From: Chloranthus sessilifolius
Taxonomy: Eukaryota; Streptophyta; Magnoliopsida; Chloranthales; Chloranthaceae
Reading direction: 5' to 3'
Length of the DNA stretch: 64,000 nt
Assembly: GCA_021018995.1 (NCBI GenBank)
Contig: CM037593.1
Span: forward strand, 17,884,088 to 17,948,087
Shown piece by piece: positions 32,953 to 43,488 of the stretch. The translations under genes were made by a program, and so were the position numbers. Below the pieces are notes generated by a model. The model had not been told where the DNA came from. It searched no databases and saw nothing but the letters and a program-made list of their open reading frames with translations. The stretch's first letter is position 1, and each line of letters starts with the position of its first letter.

Positions 32953-33149
32953 CAAGGTATCAAACCGAGTATCGGTCCATCTTGGACTGATACGTACCGG
33001 CTGATACGTATCGGCAAATATATATTAAAATAAAATAAAAATAGAAAAACAAAATTGTATCGGTCAATATCGGCCGATATTGGTACCGGAGTGGTAATGG
33101 TATTGGTTTGCTAAAAAACCGATATGTACCGCCGATACTTGATACCTTG
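32953..33149. mobile_element. hAT-like MITE, 197 bp, GATACG family
   Basis: Termini CAAGGTATCAA and TTGATACCTTG are perfect 11-bp inverted repeats. GTATTAGG occurs on both sides (32945-32952 and 33150-33157), an 8-bp target duplication. The subterminal parts carry GATACGTACCGG, GCTGATACGTATCGG and CGGCCGATATTGG motifs around an AT-rich core. This copy defines the ends of the motif family seen elsewhere in the window. Confidence 0.88.
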
Positions 33150-33161
33150 GTATTAGGTACC

Positions 33162-33333
33162 CATCCATTGCTTAGTGCAAAGTAAATGGCTTGGGCTTTT
33201 AAGCTTGAAGATGTGGGTTCAAGTCCGGAAGCCCTCACTTATGTGTAAAAAGGCGGAGGTTAGGTCAGTATCCTATCTGCCCCTCCGGCTTCCACCACTC
33301 CATATGTTCGGGTCTGACACTGGGTCCTTTTTA
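33162..33333 (+). mobile_element. Au-like SINE, 172 bp, with 11-bp target duplication
   Basis: TATTAGGTACC is repeated at 33151-33161 and 33334-33344. The element has an A-box-like TTGCTTAGTGC, a B box GGTTCAAGTCC about 45 bp later, a GC-rich body with CGGAGGTTAGGTCAG and CCCCTCCGGCTTCCACC, and ends in a T-run, as Au SINEs do. It landed on the right target duplication of the hAT MITE, so it is younger than that MITE. Confidence 0.8.
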
Positions 33334-33944
33334 TATTAGGTACCAGTCCCGGGTGCCAATGGCAGCACTGAATATCCCACTGCAAACATTGGAGAATGCA
33401 CAGATATTGTTGAGCGTGAAATCAATGAAAGGCTAGACATGTTCTTTCACTGATTTATGTGCTCATAGATAACTTGACCATTTGATAAGAAAGCACTCAG
33501 TTCGGGTACCTAATACCAACTCTTTATTTTAGTTTCTTGAGAGATAGATGAATTTGTAGGCTTGTTTCAGAACCACTTGGGCACAGCTCTCATAGCATCT
33601 GACCAAGTTTGAGCTTGTTTTTCTTTGATGGACGCAAAACTATATCATTGCTCATTTTGTTTATATTTTTTGTTAGGGATGAATCAAAATGAAGTAAAAA
33701 GAGTTGGTGCTAGGTGTACCACACCTCGTCTTTTTGTCGACACTGATAGATCGATCATGTAGAGGAATACCATAATCAAACACTTCCAAGTTCTTACCAT
33801 TCGGCCAAAACATTTTTCCATGGTGGTGTATGGCTGTCGCCTATCGCCAACATTCAGTTCGATCATCGATTTAGCAGGCTTTTGCAGGGTTTGATCGGAT
33901 GGTTACGATTGTTAGATTGACGTGATTTTTGAGCTATGGCTAAT

Positions 33945-34070
33945 CTTTATCATCATCATCATCATCATTACAGCCATATCTAATCTAATTGTGGGGTCGG
34001 CTTTGCAAGTCCTATTTCTCCACTAGTGCTAAGCTTTATGTAATTTCTCTAGTCAGGTGGTGGAAATATC
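33945..34070 (-). mobile_element. possible RTE-type LINE 3' end with (ATC)n tail
   Basis: ATCATCATCATCATCATC is followed by ATTACAGCC...TGGGGTCGGCTTTGCAAGTC. A GATGAT tail next to a GGGTCGGCT-containing 3' end is what many plant RTE-clade LINEs show, on the opposite strand here. Assignment rests on memory of that motif. Confidence 0.45.
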
Positions 34071-35819
34071 ACGTATGTGGATGATCTGAAAACAAGTGCT
34101 GGGTGGCCCTTTTCTCGATCAATCATTCACATATATAAACAATTTATCTATGCAAGACATATTATCGATCCCCATTTTTATAAACTATGATCTGAGTTAA
34201 TGATCCATAAACTAGATTGCCGTGTACGTCTCTAAGGCAGGAATTGATGTGAGCTGTTGCTGATGGAAAAAGAAACGACTTTCGATGTGGTTGGTTTGAT
34301 GAAATTATTATGAGTAACGGTTCCAAGCTCATCAAATTCTCGTGCCACTATTATAACTTACATGGGGCGGGGGAACGTATCATGTGGGTCGGCCGTAGCA
34401 CAAAAACCATATGGCGGTTTGATCGAGTCTGTATAGACCAATCACAAATGCTCATCAGAATATAAGCAATGGTTCATAGGCATGATGAATTGGTGGTCTA
34501 ATCAGACGATTAGGATTGTTTCATTATGTGGGTGTTTTCTTATGACCAGTGCTCATGATGGATTTCCTCGTACACAATCTGGATCAGAGGCAACATTTCC
34601 TGTATGTGGTTAGATGGCGTGATCACCAGAGGTTGGTACTCGGGTCAAAGCACCTAATATTAACTGGGGAGTTAGTATAAGGTATCTGACCTGTCTACCA
34701 ACGGCTGTGCACGGTCAATCTTCTTATGCCAATCTTTTAGGAACCCCATCTGTGAAAGGTCACAAAAATGCCCAAATACCCAGTGAATGAGTTCCTATAG
34801 GTTATATGTTATAGGGTCCATGTGGTTCAATGGGAGTGGATTTGGCCTAAGATTCTATAAAAACCTCTCTGCCATGTGATTAAGTGACTACTAGTATCAC
34901 ATATAATTGCAGGGTAGCTGCTTAGTTGTATATGGTCCAAATAGTTTTTTGATATAATCTTAAGATGAACTTGAACTAGATGACTTCATGCACAACATGG
35001 TAGAGGGGGCCATAGCATAGAATCAATGATATGTACACTCTCAAGATCTAGATGAGGCTGGAGCACCGGCCTTGGTACGGGCAACAACACAAATTAGGGT
35101 ACCTCCATTTGCTGCTGCCAAATTATTGAGGGCACCTGTGTCGAAAACCATTGATTGCTTTGAAGCGGAAGATGAAGATTGTTTTTCGTCATAATTGTCC
35201 ATGCAAATGGATCTTCAGACCAACAAATGGTCTATTTTTGAACCATTGGTGTACCATTAAATGGTCTATTTTTTATTTCACATGCCACACATCCCAAAAA
35301 GTGAGTTGATGTTTGAGTCGTTATATGTGCCGAGTGATTTTCAGGTCAATTTTTAGGATATGTGCCACATGGAATCAAAAGCTGGCCGTTTGATGATACA
35401 CCTATGGTCTCAAGATCATTGTGTGAGAGATTGAGACGAAACCGATCTCCATCACCCTATTCAAAGCAGTCAATGATTTTCTGCCATTTGATAGGTGAGA
35501 ATAGTATGATGGTGTTATGGTAGTAAAACTATATTGTAGGCATAGAGGTGGTATACAATGACCCGATCGGCACAGAGTCACTTGAGGTATTTAGCACTCA
35601 ATATTTACTACTATCTCCAAGTATAATTTATCGTTTTTCCTTATATGACTGAGGGTATTTTCGTCATTTTAAGGGTAAGGGCATAACGCTAGCCGTTAGT
35701 AAACATCATTACAATTTTCAAAAGCACAAGGACATTTTGGGTAATTAAATAAGAAGTAGGATCTAGTGTATTTATATACAACAAAAAGGACTTCATTGAG
35801 CACACCGTGCCATTCGTCT

Positions 35820-35900
35820 CATCATGATCATTATCACAGCCTTAGCCCATCTACTTCAAGTCAGCTTTCCGAGTTTTATTTCTCCATTCGTTTTCGATCA
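35820..35900 (-). mobile_element. second, diverged copy of the (ATC)n-tailed LINE end
   Basis: CATGATCATTATCACAGCCT followed by TAGCCCATCTACTTCAAGTCAG matches the order of blocks at 33945-34040 with many changes. Confidence 0.4.
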
Positions 35901-36402
35901 ACGTTAAATTCTCTATTACTTCACAATCTTTCATGTCTCTTCATAGGTCTTCTTCTGTTCTTACTTCCTTATGCTTGTATTATTTCAATCTTTCATACGG
36001 GATCCGAATCTGAAGTCCCATTGACATGTCCAAATTATTTAATCAAGGAAATTGTCGTTTAAGTGGGCCATAGCTGAAAATTGAACCGATTGGATGATCC
36101 TAATCTTGTGATTTTAAGTATTTTTCTGTGGATCATTGCCAATATCTTTCTCGACAGGCCAAAGATTCAAGCAATAGATGATCCATCAATCCAGTGGTGC
36201 CAATGGAGGGCTGTATCTGACCATTCTGGTTAATGTTAATGGTTTATACATGAAGGTCCTGTGTATGGGACCAAGACATGATCCTTCCTCCTAGTTGTGG
36301 ACATATATGCCCCTATATTTTCACCAGCCCTCCTCTGTCATGAAGAAGTCATTGTTCCACGTAACAAGGGCCGCTCACACTTCAAACTTACACCGCCTCC
36401 CC

Positions 36403-36411
36403 CATATAAAG
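36403..36411 (+). promoter_or_regulatory. TATA box of the BAHD gene
   Basis: CATATAAAG lies about 60 bp before the start codon at 36466, leaving room for a short 5'UTR with a GA-rich tract, typical of plant promoters. Confidence 0.6.
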
Positions 36412-36465
36412 AGAGAGAAAGGGGGGTTATGAAACACATACAATTCCAACGAGTCAATTCCGACG

Positions 36466-36879
36466 ATGGCCGCGATCCGGTGCAAGCGAACGGTAGTTAG
36501 TACCAAAGCGGTGAAGCCGGGAAAATTCCACTCCCTATCGGTTCTTGATCGTATGATGGAGCCCTACAATCTCCGAATTGTGTACTACTACCAAATGCCA
36601 TCCGATTGCAGCGCCGATGGGTCGATCACTAAGAAGCTGAGGGAGACTTTGGCAGAAGCTCTTTCGAGCTATCCAATCACAACTGGACGGTTAGTGAGGA
36701 CTGAGGAAGGGCAGTGGATGATCAAGTGTAACGATGCCGGAATGAGAATGATCGAAGCGAGAGCAAGGGGTAGCATCAATGAGTGGTTACGGACGGCGAA
36801 CAGGGAACAAGAATTAAAGCTTGTTTATTGGGAGGACATGTATCACAAGCCATATTTTTGGTCCACATTTTATGTTCAG
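36466..36879 (+). CDS. BAHD gene exon 1
   Basis: ATG at 36466 in CGACGATGG context, 138 codons, ending CAG before GTGAGC. The next downstream Met would remove the first beta strand, so this start is preferred. Confidence 0.87.
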
Positions 36880-39800
36880 GTGAGCAAAATTTGATTCAGT
36901 AAACTACAGGTGCAGGTTAGTGAAATTATACTTTGGGACACTAACGTGCACTATGGTACTTGAGTGCAAGAGTGAAGTTCAGTGGCGCGTGATAGCAAAA
37001 TTCTGATTTCGGTCTTTTACTTTAGATTCTGTATTTGGTGCACGGACCGTGCACGGCTCAATACCGGTGATGCACCTAGAAGGGAACCGGTGTACCGAGG
37101 GCAGAAGATGCACATACAATTTTGAGTGCTAAATAAGCGAAAATGTGAAAAAAGTACTCACTAATTTGCACACTCCTTGATTATAGGGCGTTTTTGTGCA
37201 CTTACCCCCCTATACTTTAGCATATTTATAAATGCCAACTCTTGTTTCAATTATTTATAAATAACACCCTAATAGATCTGTGTTTAAATAACACATTGAG
37301 TTACTGTTTTGTTAACTGTCATTTCTAAAAAAAACAAAGTACACTTGTCACCCACATTGTTTTTTTTCTCGTGCGAGAAGTAGAAATACTTCTACGATGA
37401 CACTTTACTTTTTTAGAGACGACAATTAACAAAATAATAACTCAAGTTGTTATTTAAACACAAAACTGCAAATTAGGGGTTATTTATAAATAAGTGAAGC
37501 AGGGTGGCATTAATAAATATGCCAAAACATAGGGGGCATATGCAAAAAAATCCTTGATGATATTGTTCTCACCACCTCTGACCAGTTTCGTGGAGGTTGA
37601 TTGACCCGTGCAACCAACCCTATGCATGCGTCGGGCACTTGATACCGACTCCATGCTACACGATTCAATATTGGGTGCCTGACGTATGCACCAAGGGAAG
37701 TGCATGGGTCAATCACCCTCCGCCAAAATGGCAAGAGTTGGTGTTAACTACCCAACCTGAGCAACACTCGAGCAGGCACTCGTGGTGCTCAGGTCACTCT
37801 CCTTCTGCCAAAATTGCCACCCTTGGGAGGTGCATACGTATTTATGAGCGGGCATGCAAATCCGTGAAAGTACGCTTTAAACGTGATAAAAAATATCCAT
37901 GTATTTTCTAAGGTAATCTTGCGTGCATCCAAAGTTCAGTTTGGCACAGTGAGATTGGTTTGTGCACCGTACGACCGGCCCGTGTACCAACCACCAATTC
38001 TTGGTGAAAATACCAGCATACCACCATTATATCACTTTAATAACCAAAATGCCCTTTGCACATTCATTCAATGAACAAATAACCTTGATCAGTGCTTAGA
38101 TAAAAAAAACAACAAAACCTTGATCAGTTCACATTTCAATTATCCATGAAGTGTTTGGGTATGTGGGTATAGAACTGAGGAGGTAAAAAAAAAAAAAAAG
38201 GATCTTCTGATAAAAAGCTCTTTTCTTTGGGATTGTTACCAGAACCAACGATCAATACCGGTATTTTAATTATAAAAAGTTGGAAATTATTTTTAAGTAC
38301 CAAACATTCTAATACTGTATAAAAATTAGTCTTACTGCTAAGACATTGGGTTGCTCGTGCACTGCTTATAACGCAAAAGTTTAAGTTTGCATGATGTGTT
38401 TAACGATATATTACTAAAATATCCTTATATAATGGTTTGGAATGACTTATTTAGTGCCTAAGTTTAAATGTTTTGGTCAATATCTTTTCTTTTTGGCTGA
38501 TTTAACTCACAAGCTGTAAAGTACTTATTGCGTTAAAAGAATAACATTATTAATTTAATGTTTTAATTTAAAAGTCATCAAAATATTTTCACTTAAAACT
38601 CATTCTACCCAAGGTTCGCGACAGTGGCTAACTGCAAACTAAAAACCTGAATTTGAACTGTCCGAACCAGCAAACCTGGTAACATTTGGGGCTGAACCAG
38701 GGTTACCTAATTCACTCGATAACCCAGCGAATCGCGATTCCGGAAATTCCATCCGATTCGCTTAAAATGGGCAAACCGGTGGCCAGCCTACACGTAATGG
38801 AAAACTCTTTTCTCAATAGGCATATCAGTTGCAAAAACACAGCTCTAGGATTCGAATTTGGGCCTCTTAACTACAACGTCACATGTACTACCAACACTTC
38901 ATCTGTGCAGCTGTCATACAGTTTACAAATATTTTATTATGTATAGTATATCTGAAAATTGTACCAATTATTATTAATTAACTTAAAATTTAATAATTTT
39001 TATTTTATTTAAAACTCATCCTACCCCTAACGAACCGGATTCAGTTGGATTTAGCGAATTACGAATTACAAACCTGAATTCGAACCAAGTGAACCAACGA
39101 CTCAGGTAACATTGGGCTGAACCACAAATCCCATCAATAGTGGCGGATCCAGGATTCTCATCTAGGCGGGGCGTAAGATGAAAAGAGACGATGTTTAAAA
39201 TTCCAAATTGAAAATAAAGTGGTATCTCTTTTGCTCTTTCTCGGTTCTATTTGGAGCCCCTCCATGGGTCGAGTTTTTACAGCCTCTTTTGCCTTTTTCT
39301 TTTTCTGCGAATTGTCTTGCTAGGCCATTTGACCCACTCTACTTCTCGTTTCTTTAATGGAAATATAGCTATAATTGATTAAAAAATGTTAAATTGGTGT
39401 TATGGACATTTTAAAAAATATATAAAACGCATTAAGATGGTAATTTGCATCAATTGGATCATGATATTTTACCTAGTTAATCATCTTGTCTAGGCCAGAT
39501 TATCATGAATTTTAAAAAAAATTGATGATTTGTTCAAGCATCCATATGGGTAAGCACCTCATCAAGATTCAAACATCCGCATCAACTAAATAAAAAAGGG
39601 CACTTTAGAAAACAATGCCCCCAAAACAAACTTTTTAGCAAAAAAGACCCGACCTCAAATGTTTTAGAAAAACGGTGTTTTCACATATTTTAGAGCTTCA
39701 GAAAACCGTGAAAGCACATTTTTTAATTTTTTAAAAGAAGTTCTTTCACAATTTTCTGAAGTTCCAAAATCCATGAAAGCACCGTTTTTCTAAAACGTTT

Positions 39801-42364
39801 GAGGTCGGATCTTTTTTGCTAAAACATTTGTTTTTGAGGCATGTTTCTCTAATTATCCCAATAAAGAATTCAGTCACCATGTTCCATATAGTCATTAAAC
39901 AATTTTTCTTTCAGGATTACTAATTTCTTATAGTTTAAAATTTTTTAAAATTATCACCAAATTCTCTCAACAACAAGAACAAGAATAAAAATAATAATAA
40001 TTACAACAAATTATTACTATAATAAAAATACTCCATATAAATCAAGATAAATGGAAATGATATAAGAGGCAAAATAAGAATTTGAACCAATTAGAAACTT
40101 GCCAATAAAATATATTAAAACAGGTAAAGATTGTTAAAATTATAACCATCATATAAATTCTAACCAGAAAAAAAGTTGCATTAAAGATTGAAATAGATCT
40201 GAATTCCAGAATCCTAATCCAGATTATTAATAAAATAAGGAAAAAAATAATGGGGAGGGTTTTATATGGTTTTCTAGGGTTTCCATACTGTTGGATGATA
40301 GAAATAAACGGGTAGAGATCGTTTTAGAGGAGCAGAGAATCTGAAGAATCGGAGGAGAAGGTTGAGTTTTTTTTTTATTTGTTGGCACTAGGGCTCGGAT
40401 ATTTAAAGGGTACGGTGGGGCCCATAAGGCCACAAACCCGTTGCCGCGAGAGCACAAACCCGTTAAGTGGGGCCCATAAGGCCACAAACCCGTTGCCGCG
40501 CTTGCCTGAGAAGAAGAAGAAGAAGAAGAAGAGGAGGAGGAGGAGGAGGGGGCTGAGAGTGAGAAAGAGAGTTACTGGAGGCGGACGGTGGTGGCCGCCA
40601 GGAGGAGCCAGAGAGAAGAGGGAGGGGCGGGGGTTTTAGCTTTTAGGGTTTTAAAGAGACAAAAGAGGGTGGGTGCAGGAGGGGTTTACAGAGAGAAAAG
40701 AGGGAGAGAAGGCGTGAGCTTTTTAGAGTCAGGTTTTATAATTTAACCTGGTAACATTTGGGGCTGAACCAGGGTTATCAAGTGAATTAGGTAACCCTGG
40801 TTCAGCCTCAAATGTTACCAGGTTTGCTGGTTCAGACAGTTCAAATTCAGGTTTTTAGTTTGCAGTTAGCCGCTGTCGCAAACCCTGGGTAGAATGAGTT
40901 TTAAGTGAAAATATTTTGATGACTTTTAAATTAAAATATTAAATTAATAATGCTATTCTTTTAATGCAATCAATCCCATGCGTCCAAAATGGACAGACCT
41001 GAGAATCAAGGTCACGGGTATATCTCTGGATGCCCCTTCAGATGGGAGGCAGACTCATTGGCACCCCCAACTAACCAGCATAGACCTAGTTCTCCGAAAA
41101 TTCCCATTTAGTCTCTTGGTATGTGACATCTGGCCTCAGGTCTCCTATCCTGACACGGCGATGATCCTCATAACGGCCTCCCCCAAACCTTGAAAACTCG
41201 AACAGAGAAACAACATAACAATAACAAGCCAAAAACAATCCCTGCTAGGGAAAGGATTCTTTCATGTGCATTATATAACCCCAGTACTTGGACTCGGAAC
41301 ATGGTGGAACATACACTTTGGAGGGACTGTGTACTGATTTCTATAAATAGCTTTAAAAAGCTCGGCCGGGTTCATACTGAATCTGAGTTCGACTTTTTAA
41401 ACATTGGTCTCATAGTCTGTGTGTGTTGCAGGTGACGGAGTTTGAAGGAGGGGGGGTAGCAATTGGTTTAAGCTGCACCCATCTGCTAGCGGATGCGGCA
41501 TGTGCCACAATGCTGATCAAGTCTTGGGCAGACACAACCATTAAAGGGAAAATACTCTCTCCTCCAAGCTTCCAACCATTGCCTCCTCGAAAACTTGGTT
41601 ACGATAGAACTAATTACAAGCCTAACATCAACTTAATCAACCATTACAAATCGGCCACGTCAAAAACTAAGCATAAGGAGAACATGAATCAAGAGAATTT
41701 TGCCACAGTAACATTCTCCTTTACAGAGGGCATGGTAAAGCAGTGTATGGCTAAGGCTCAAACTTCAACCCCTTTCGAAGCCCTCGCTGCGCTCTTTTGG
41801 GTGACTGTTAGCAAGGTGAAAGGAAGAAAAGAAGGGCTCTCCAACATGTCTATATGCCTAGAGATGAGAAAGGTGTTAGAACTTGACAAAGGGTTCTTTG
41901 GAAATGCTATGGTTTTTAATAGGGTTAATGGAGATGGATTACAGGAAGGGGGGCTAGTGAGGGCTGCTAGTGCTCTAAGTGATCTGATGGGAGAGATGGT
42001 GAATGATGGGGTTATGGATTTGATCGAATGGCTGGAGTCTGACAAAGACTCCAACGAGATGCAAAGTCAATGCCACACTTTGTTGAGTGATACTGAACTT
42101 CTATGTGCTAATTGGGAGAGCTTGTCGTCATATGATGCCATGTTTGAGGTGCGTGATGAGCCAATTCACGTCTCTTACTACTTAGAACATGCATGCAGAG
42201 AAGGTCAGATACTTATCCTTCCTTCTCCTCCGGGTCAGGGCTCTCTAAGTAGGGTGGCCATGGTTACACTTCCAGAGGACCAAGTTGCTAAACTATGTGA
42301 AGAGGATACTATTTTGGGCCTCTCTCCAACTATTCTAATGGGAGTGAAGAAAACTCAAGTTTGA
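36466..42364 (+). CDS. BAHD acyltransferase-like protein, two exons (36466-36879, 41432-42364)
   Basis: The spliced product is 448 aa, the usual BAHD length. Exon 1 has the N-terminal hairpin (YNLRIVYYY) and the ALSSYPITTGRLVR block. The GT-AG intron falls after FYVQ in phase 0, a common BAHD position. Exon 2 opens VTEFEGGGVAIGLSCTHLLAD, with HXXXD as H155-D159. The structural DFGWG motif is absent: MFEVRDEP stands near residues 375-382. BAHD enzymes transfer acyl groups from acyl-CoA in the cytosol. Loss of DFGWG recalls the CER2/Glossy2 group, which aids very-long-chain fatty acid elongation for wax. That placement is inference, and an active acyltransferase is not excluded. The frame is intact and AATAAA follows at 42382. 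Confidence 0.87.
37186..37553. mobile_element. foldback MITE, Mutator-like, 368 bp
   Basis: The two halves are inverted copies of each other over about 150 bp per arm: GGGCGTTTTTGTGCA ... GCATATTTATAAATGCCA on the left against the inverse of TGGCATTAATAAATATGCC ... TGCAAAAAAATCC on the right. Flanks TTGATTATA (37177-37185) and TTGATGATA (37554-37562) match at 8 of 9 bases. Nine-base duplications and long inverted repeats fit Mutator-derived MITEs. It is inside the BAHD intron. Confidence 0.78.
37566..37747. mobile_element. second foldback element next to the first
   Basis: GGAGGTTGATTGACCCGTGC ... GCGTCGGGCAC is inverted as GTGCCTGACGTATGC ... GCATGGGTCAATCACCCTCC. Arms are about 65 bp with a loop near 37655. 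The ends are uncertain. Confidence 0.6.
39598..39859. mobile_element. foldback MITE, Mutator-like, 262 bp, nested in the TIR element
   Basis: Arms of about 90 bp: TTTTAGCAAAAAAGACCCGA then CCTCAAATGTTTTAGAAAAACGG, inverted on the right. The ends are GGGCACTTTAG and CTAATTATCCC. AATAAAAAA (39589-39597) and AATAAAGAA (39860-39868) form an 8/9 nine-base duplication. End sequence and duplication size resemble the element at 37186-37553. Confidence 0.75.
40416..40500 (+). repeat. tandem duplication, 52-bp period
   Basis: TGGGGCCCATAAGGCCACAA then ACCCGTTGCCGCG occurs at 40416 and again at 40468, separated by GAGAGCACAAACCCGTTAAG. It lies in a CpG-rich patch inside the TIR element. Confidence 0.75.
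40507..40550 (+). repeat. (GAA)n(GAG)n microsatellite
   Basis: About eight GAA followed by six GAG triplets. The purine run continues to about 40640 and explains the Lys/Arg-rich open frame here. Confidence 0.85.
41432..42364 (+). CDS. BAHD gene exon 2
   Basis: Starts GTGACGGAG after TGTGTTGCAG and ends TGA at 42362-42364. It codes 310 residues including HXXXD, the FSFTEGMVKQC...TPFEALAALFWV central block and the C-terminal LPSPPGQGSLSRVAMVTLPEDQV region. Confidence 0.88.
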   Translation: MTEFEGGGVAIGLSCTHLLADAACATMLIKSWADTTIKGKILSPPSFQPLPPRKLGYDRTNYKPNINLINHYKSATSKTKHKENMNQENFATVTFSFTEGMVKQCMAKAQTSTPFEALAALFWVTVSKVKGRKEGLSNMSICLEMRKVLELDKGFFGNAMVFNRVNGDGLQEGGLVRAASALSDLMGEMVNDGVMDLIEWLESDKDSNEMQSQCHTLLSDTELLCANWESLSSYDAMFEVRDEPIHVSYYLEHACREGQILILPSPPGQGSLSRVAMVTLPEDQVAKLCEEDTILGLSPTILMGVKKTQV

Positions 42365-42381
42365 AAAAAGGGTCCAATTTA

Positions 42382-42387
42382 AATAAA
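42382..42387 (+). terminator. poly(A) signal of the BAHD gene
   Basis: AATAAA 18 bp after the stop codon. An AATAATAC variant follows at about 42432, which may be the one used. Confidence 0.45.
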
Positions 42388-42559
42388 TGTATCATGGTCA
42401 CTATTGTTCACCAGGTTTGTTAGTTTTTTAAATAATACTTTGTGTTACATAAAGAGGTAATGTAAGAAATAGTCTTTGGTCTTGTAAACTTAATCCATGA
42501 CACAATTTATGTACTTAAGGTTTGAGATCGACTCTCCTCGTTGGCATCATAGGGTTAGT

Positions 42560-43400
42560 TTTTTTAATCTCTGTGAAGCAACATCTTCGGTAATTAAAAC
42601 AAAGATACAACAGATCAAGAGGCATAGCGAGAAGCTAAGCTAGAGAAGGAAAAAAAAACTACTCAAAACTATACAATATATCCAACACAGATGAAATTTG
42701 TTTCCATTCCATAAGGATCTCGGAAGTTGATTCAGCCAAGCAGGACGGAAACACCAGACACGACTGGCAGAGGTCCTCCCTAATTGCTTCGTAGACAAAT
42801 CTAGCTGTTTGGAATTTCTTTTTAAATATCTGCCTATTGCTCTCTTTCCAAATTTCCCCGAATTGAGAACCTTCCTAATGATTGAATTGTTTTCTTTGAA
42901 GATATATCAAGGCACAAGACACGCTTAGACGGTCACGAACCTTAAAAAAGCTTTTAAACATATCCTTGATATATCCCACAAATTCACATTTCAGAAATAA
43001 GTGTTCTACCAACTCATCCCCCACTCCATAAAACTTGCATTCCACGGGAACGTCCATTCCTCTTTTACGAAGTTGCACACGCTTTAGGACTCTATTCCAT
43101 GCTACCCACGCAAAGATCTTGACTTTATGTAGGACCCTACAATTCCACATTACAGTCCAGAGTTGGTGTATTAAAGGTCTTCTCCTCAAATATTTATGGA
43201 AGAATTTCACTATTAATTGCCCCTCCTTTTCTAGACGCCAAACCCTATTATCTGGCACACGTCTACTGCTTACCTGGTCACTAGCATTCCAACTAATGGC
43301 GTAAACGCGTCAATCTCATCCTGTTTAAGGTTCCTTCTCAATTGAATATTATAACAATTTCCAAGAACCCCTTCATCCCAATACTTCGCATTGTTGCATT
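42560..43400 (-). mobile_element. L1-type LINE 3' fragment, antisense
   Basis: The minus-strand frame at 43258-42875 (VWRLEKEGQLIVKFFHKYL ... MWNCRVLHKVKIFAWVAWNR ... CKFYGVGDELVEHLFLKCEF) is the zf-RVT region of plant L1 ORF2, with the HLF-x2-C cluster visible. Further 3' sequence runs to about 42560. It is truncated upstream near 43400. Confidence 0.75.
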
Positions 43401-43488
43401 CTTCCATATAACCAAGTTATAACTTATAAATGAGCTTGAATCTCAAACATTAGAGGCATCACAAGGTAGTTAAGGTTATTTTTAGGCA

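Larger units (their letters stand above)
33345..36403. other. intergenic region between the RRM and BAHD genes
   Basis: No gene recognised. Two retroposon scraps are listed separately. A frame near 35045-35195 coding ...RVPPFAAAKLLRAPVSKTI..., ending EAEDEDCFSS-stop, is open for about 50 codons but has no start, and I cannot assign it. Confidence 0.5.
38529..40968. mobile_element. TIR element of about 2.4 kb in the BAHD intron
   Basis: The left arm (38529-38715: GCGTTAAAAGAATAACATTA ... AACCTGGTAACATTTGGGGC) returns inverted at 40743-40968 with few changes. A third, diverged copy of the arm lies at 38975-39137. The right arm has an extra inverted copy of its inner end, making a local hairpin at 40745-40825. 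No transposase frame is visible between the arms, so it is a non-autonomous DNA element. Superfamily is not clear. Confidence 0.72.
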
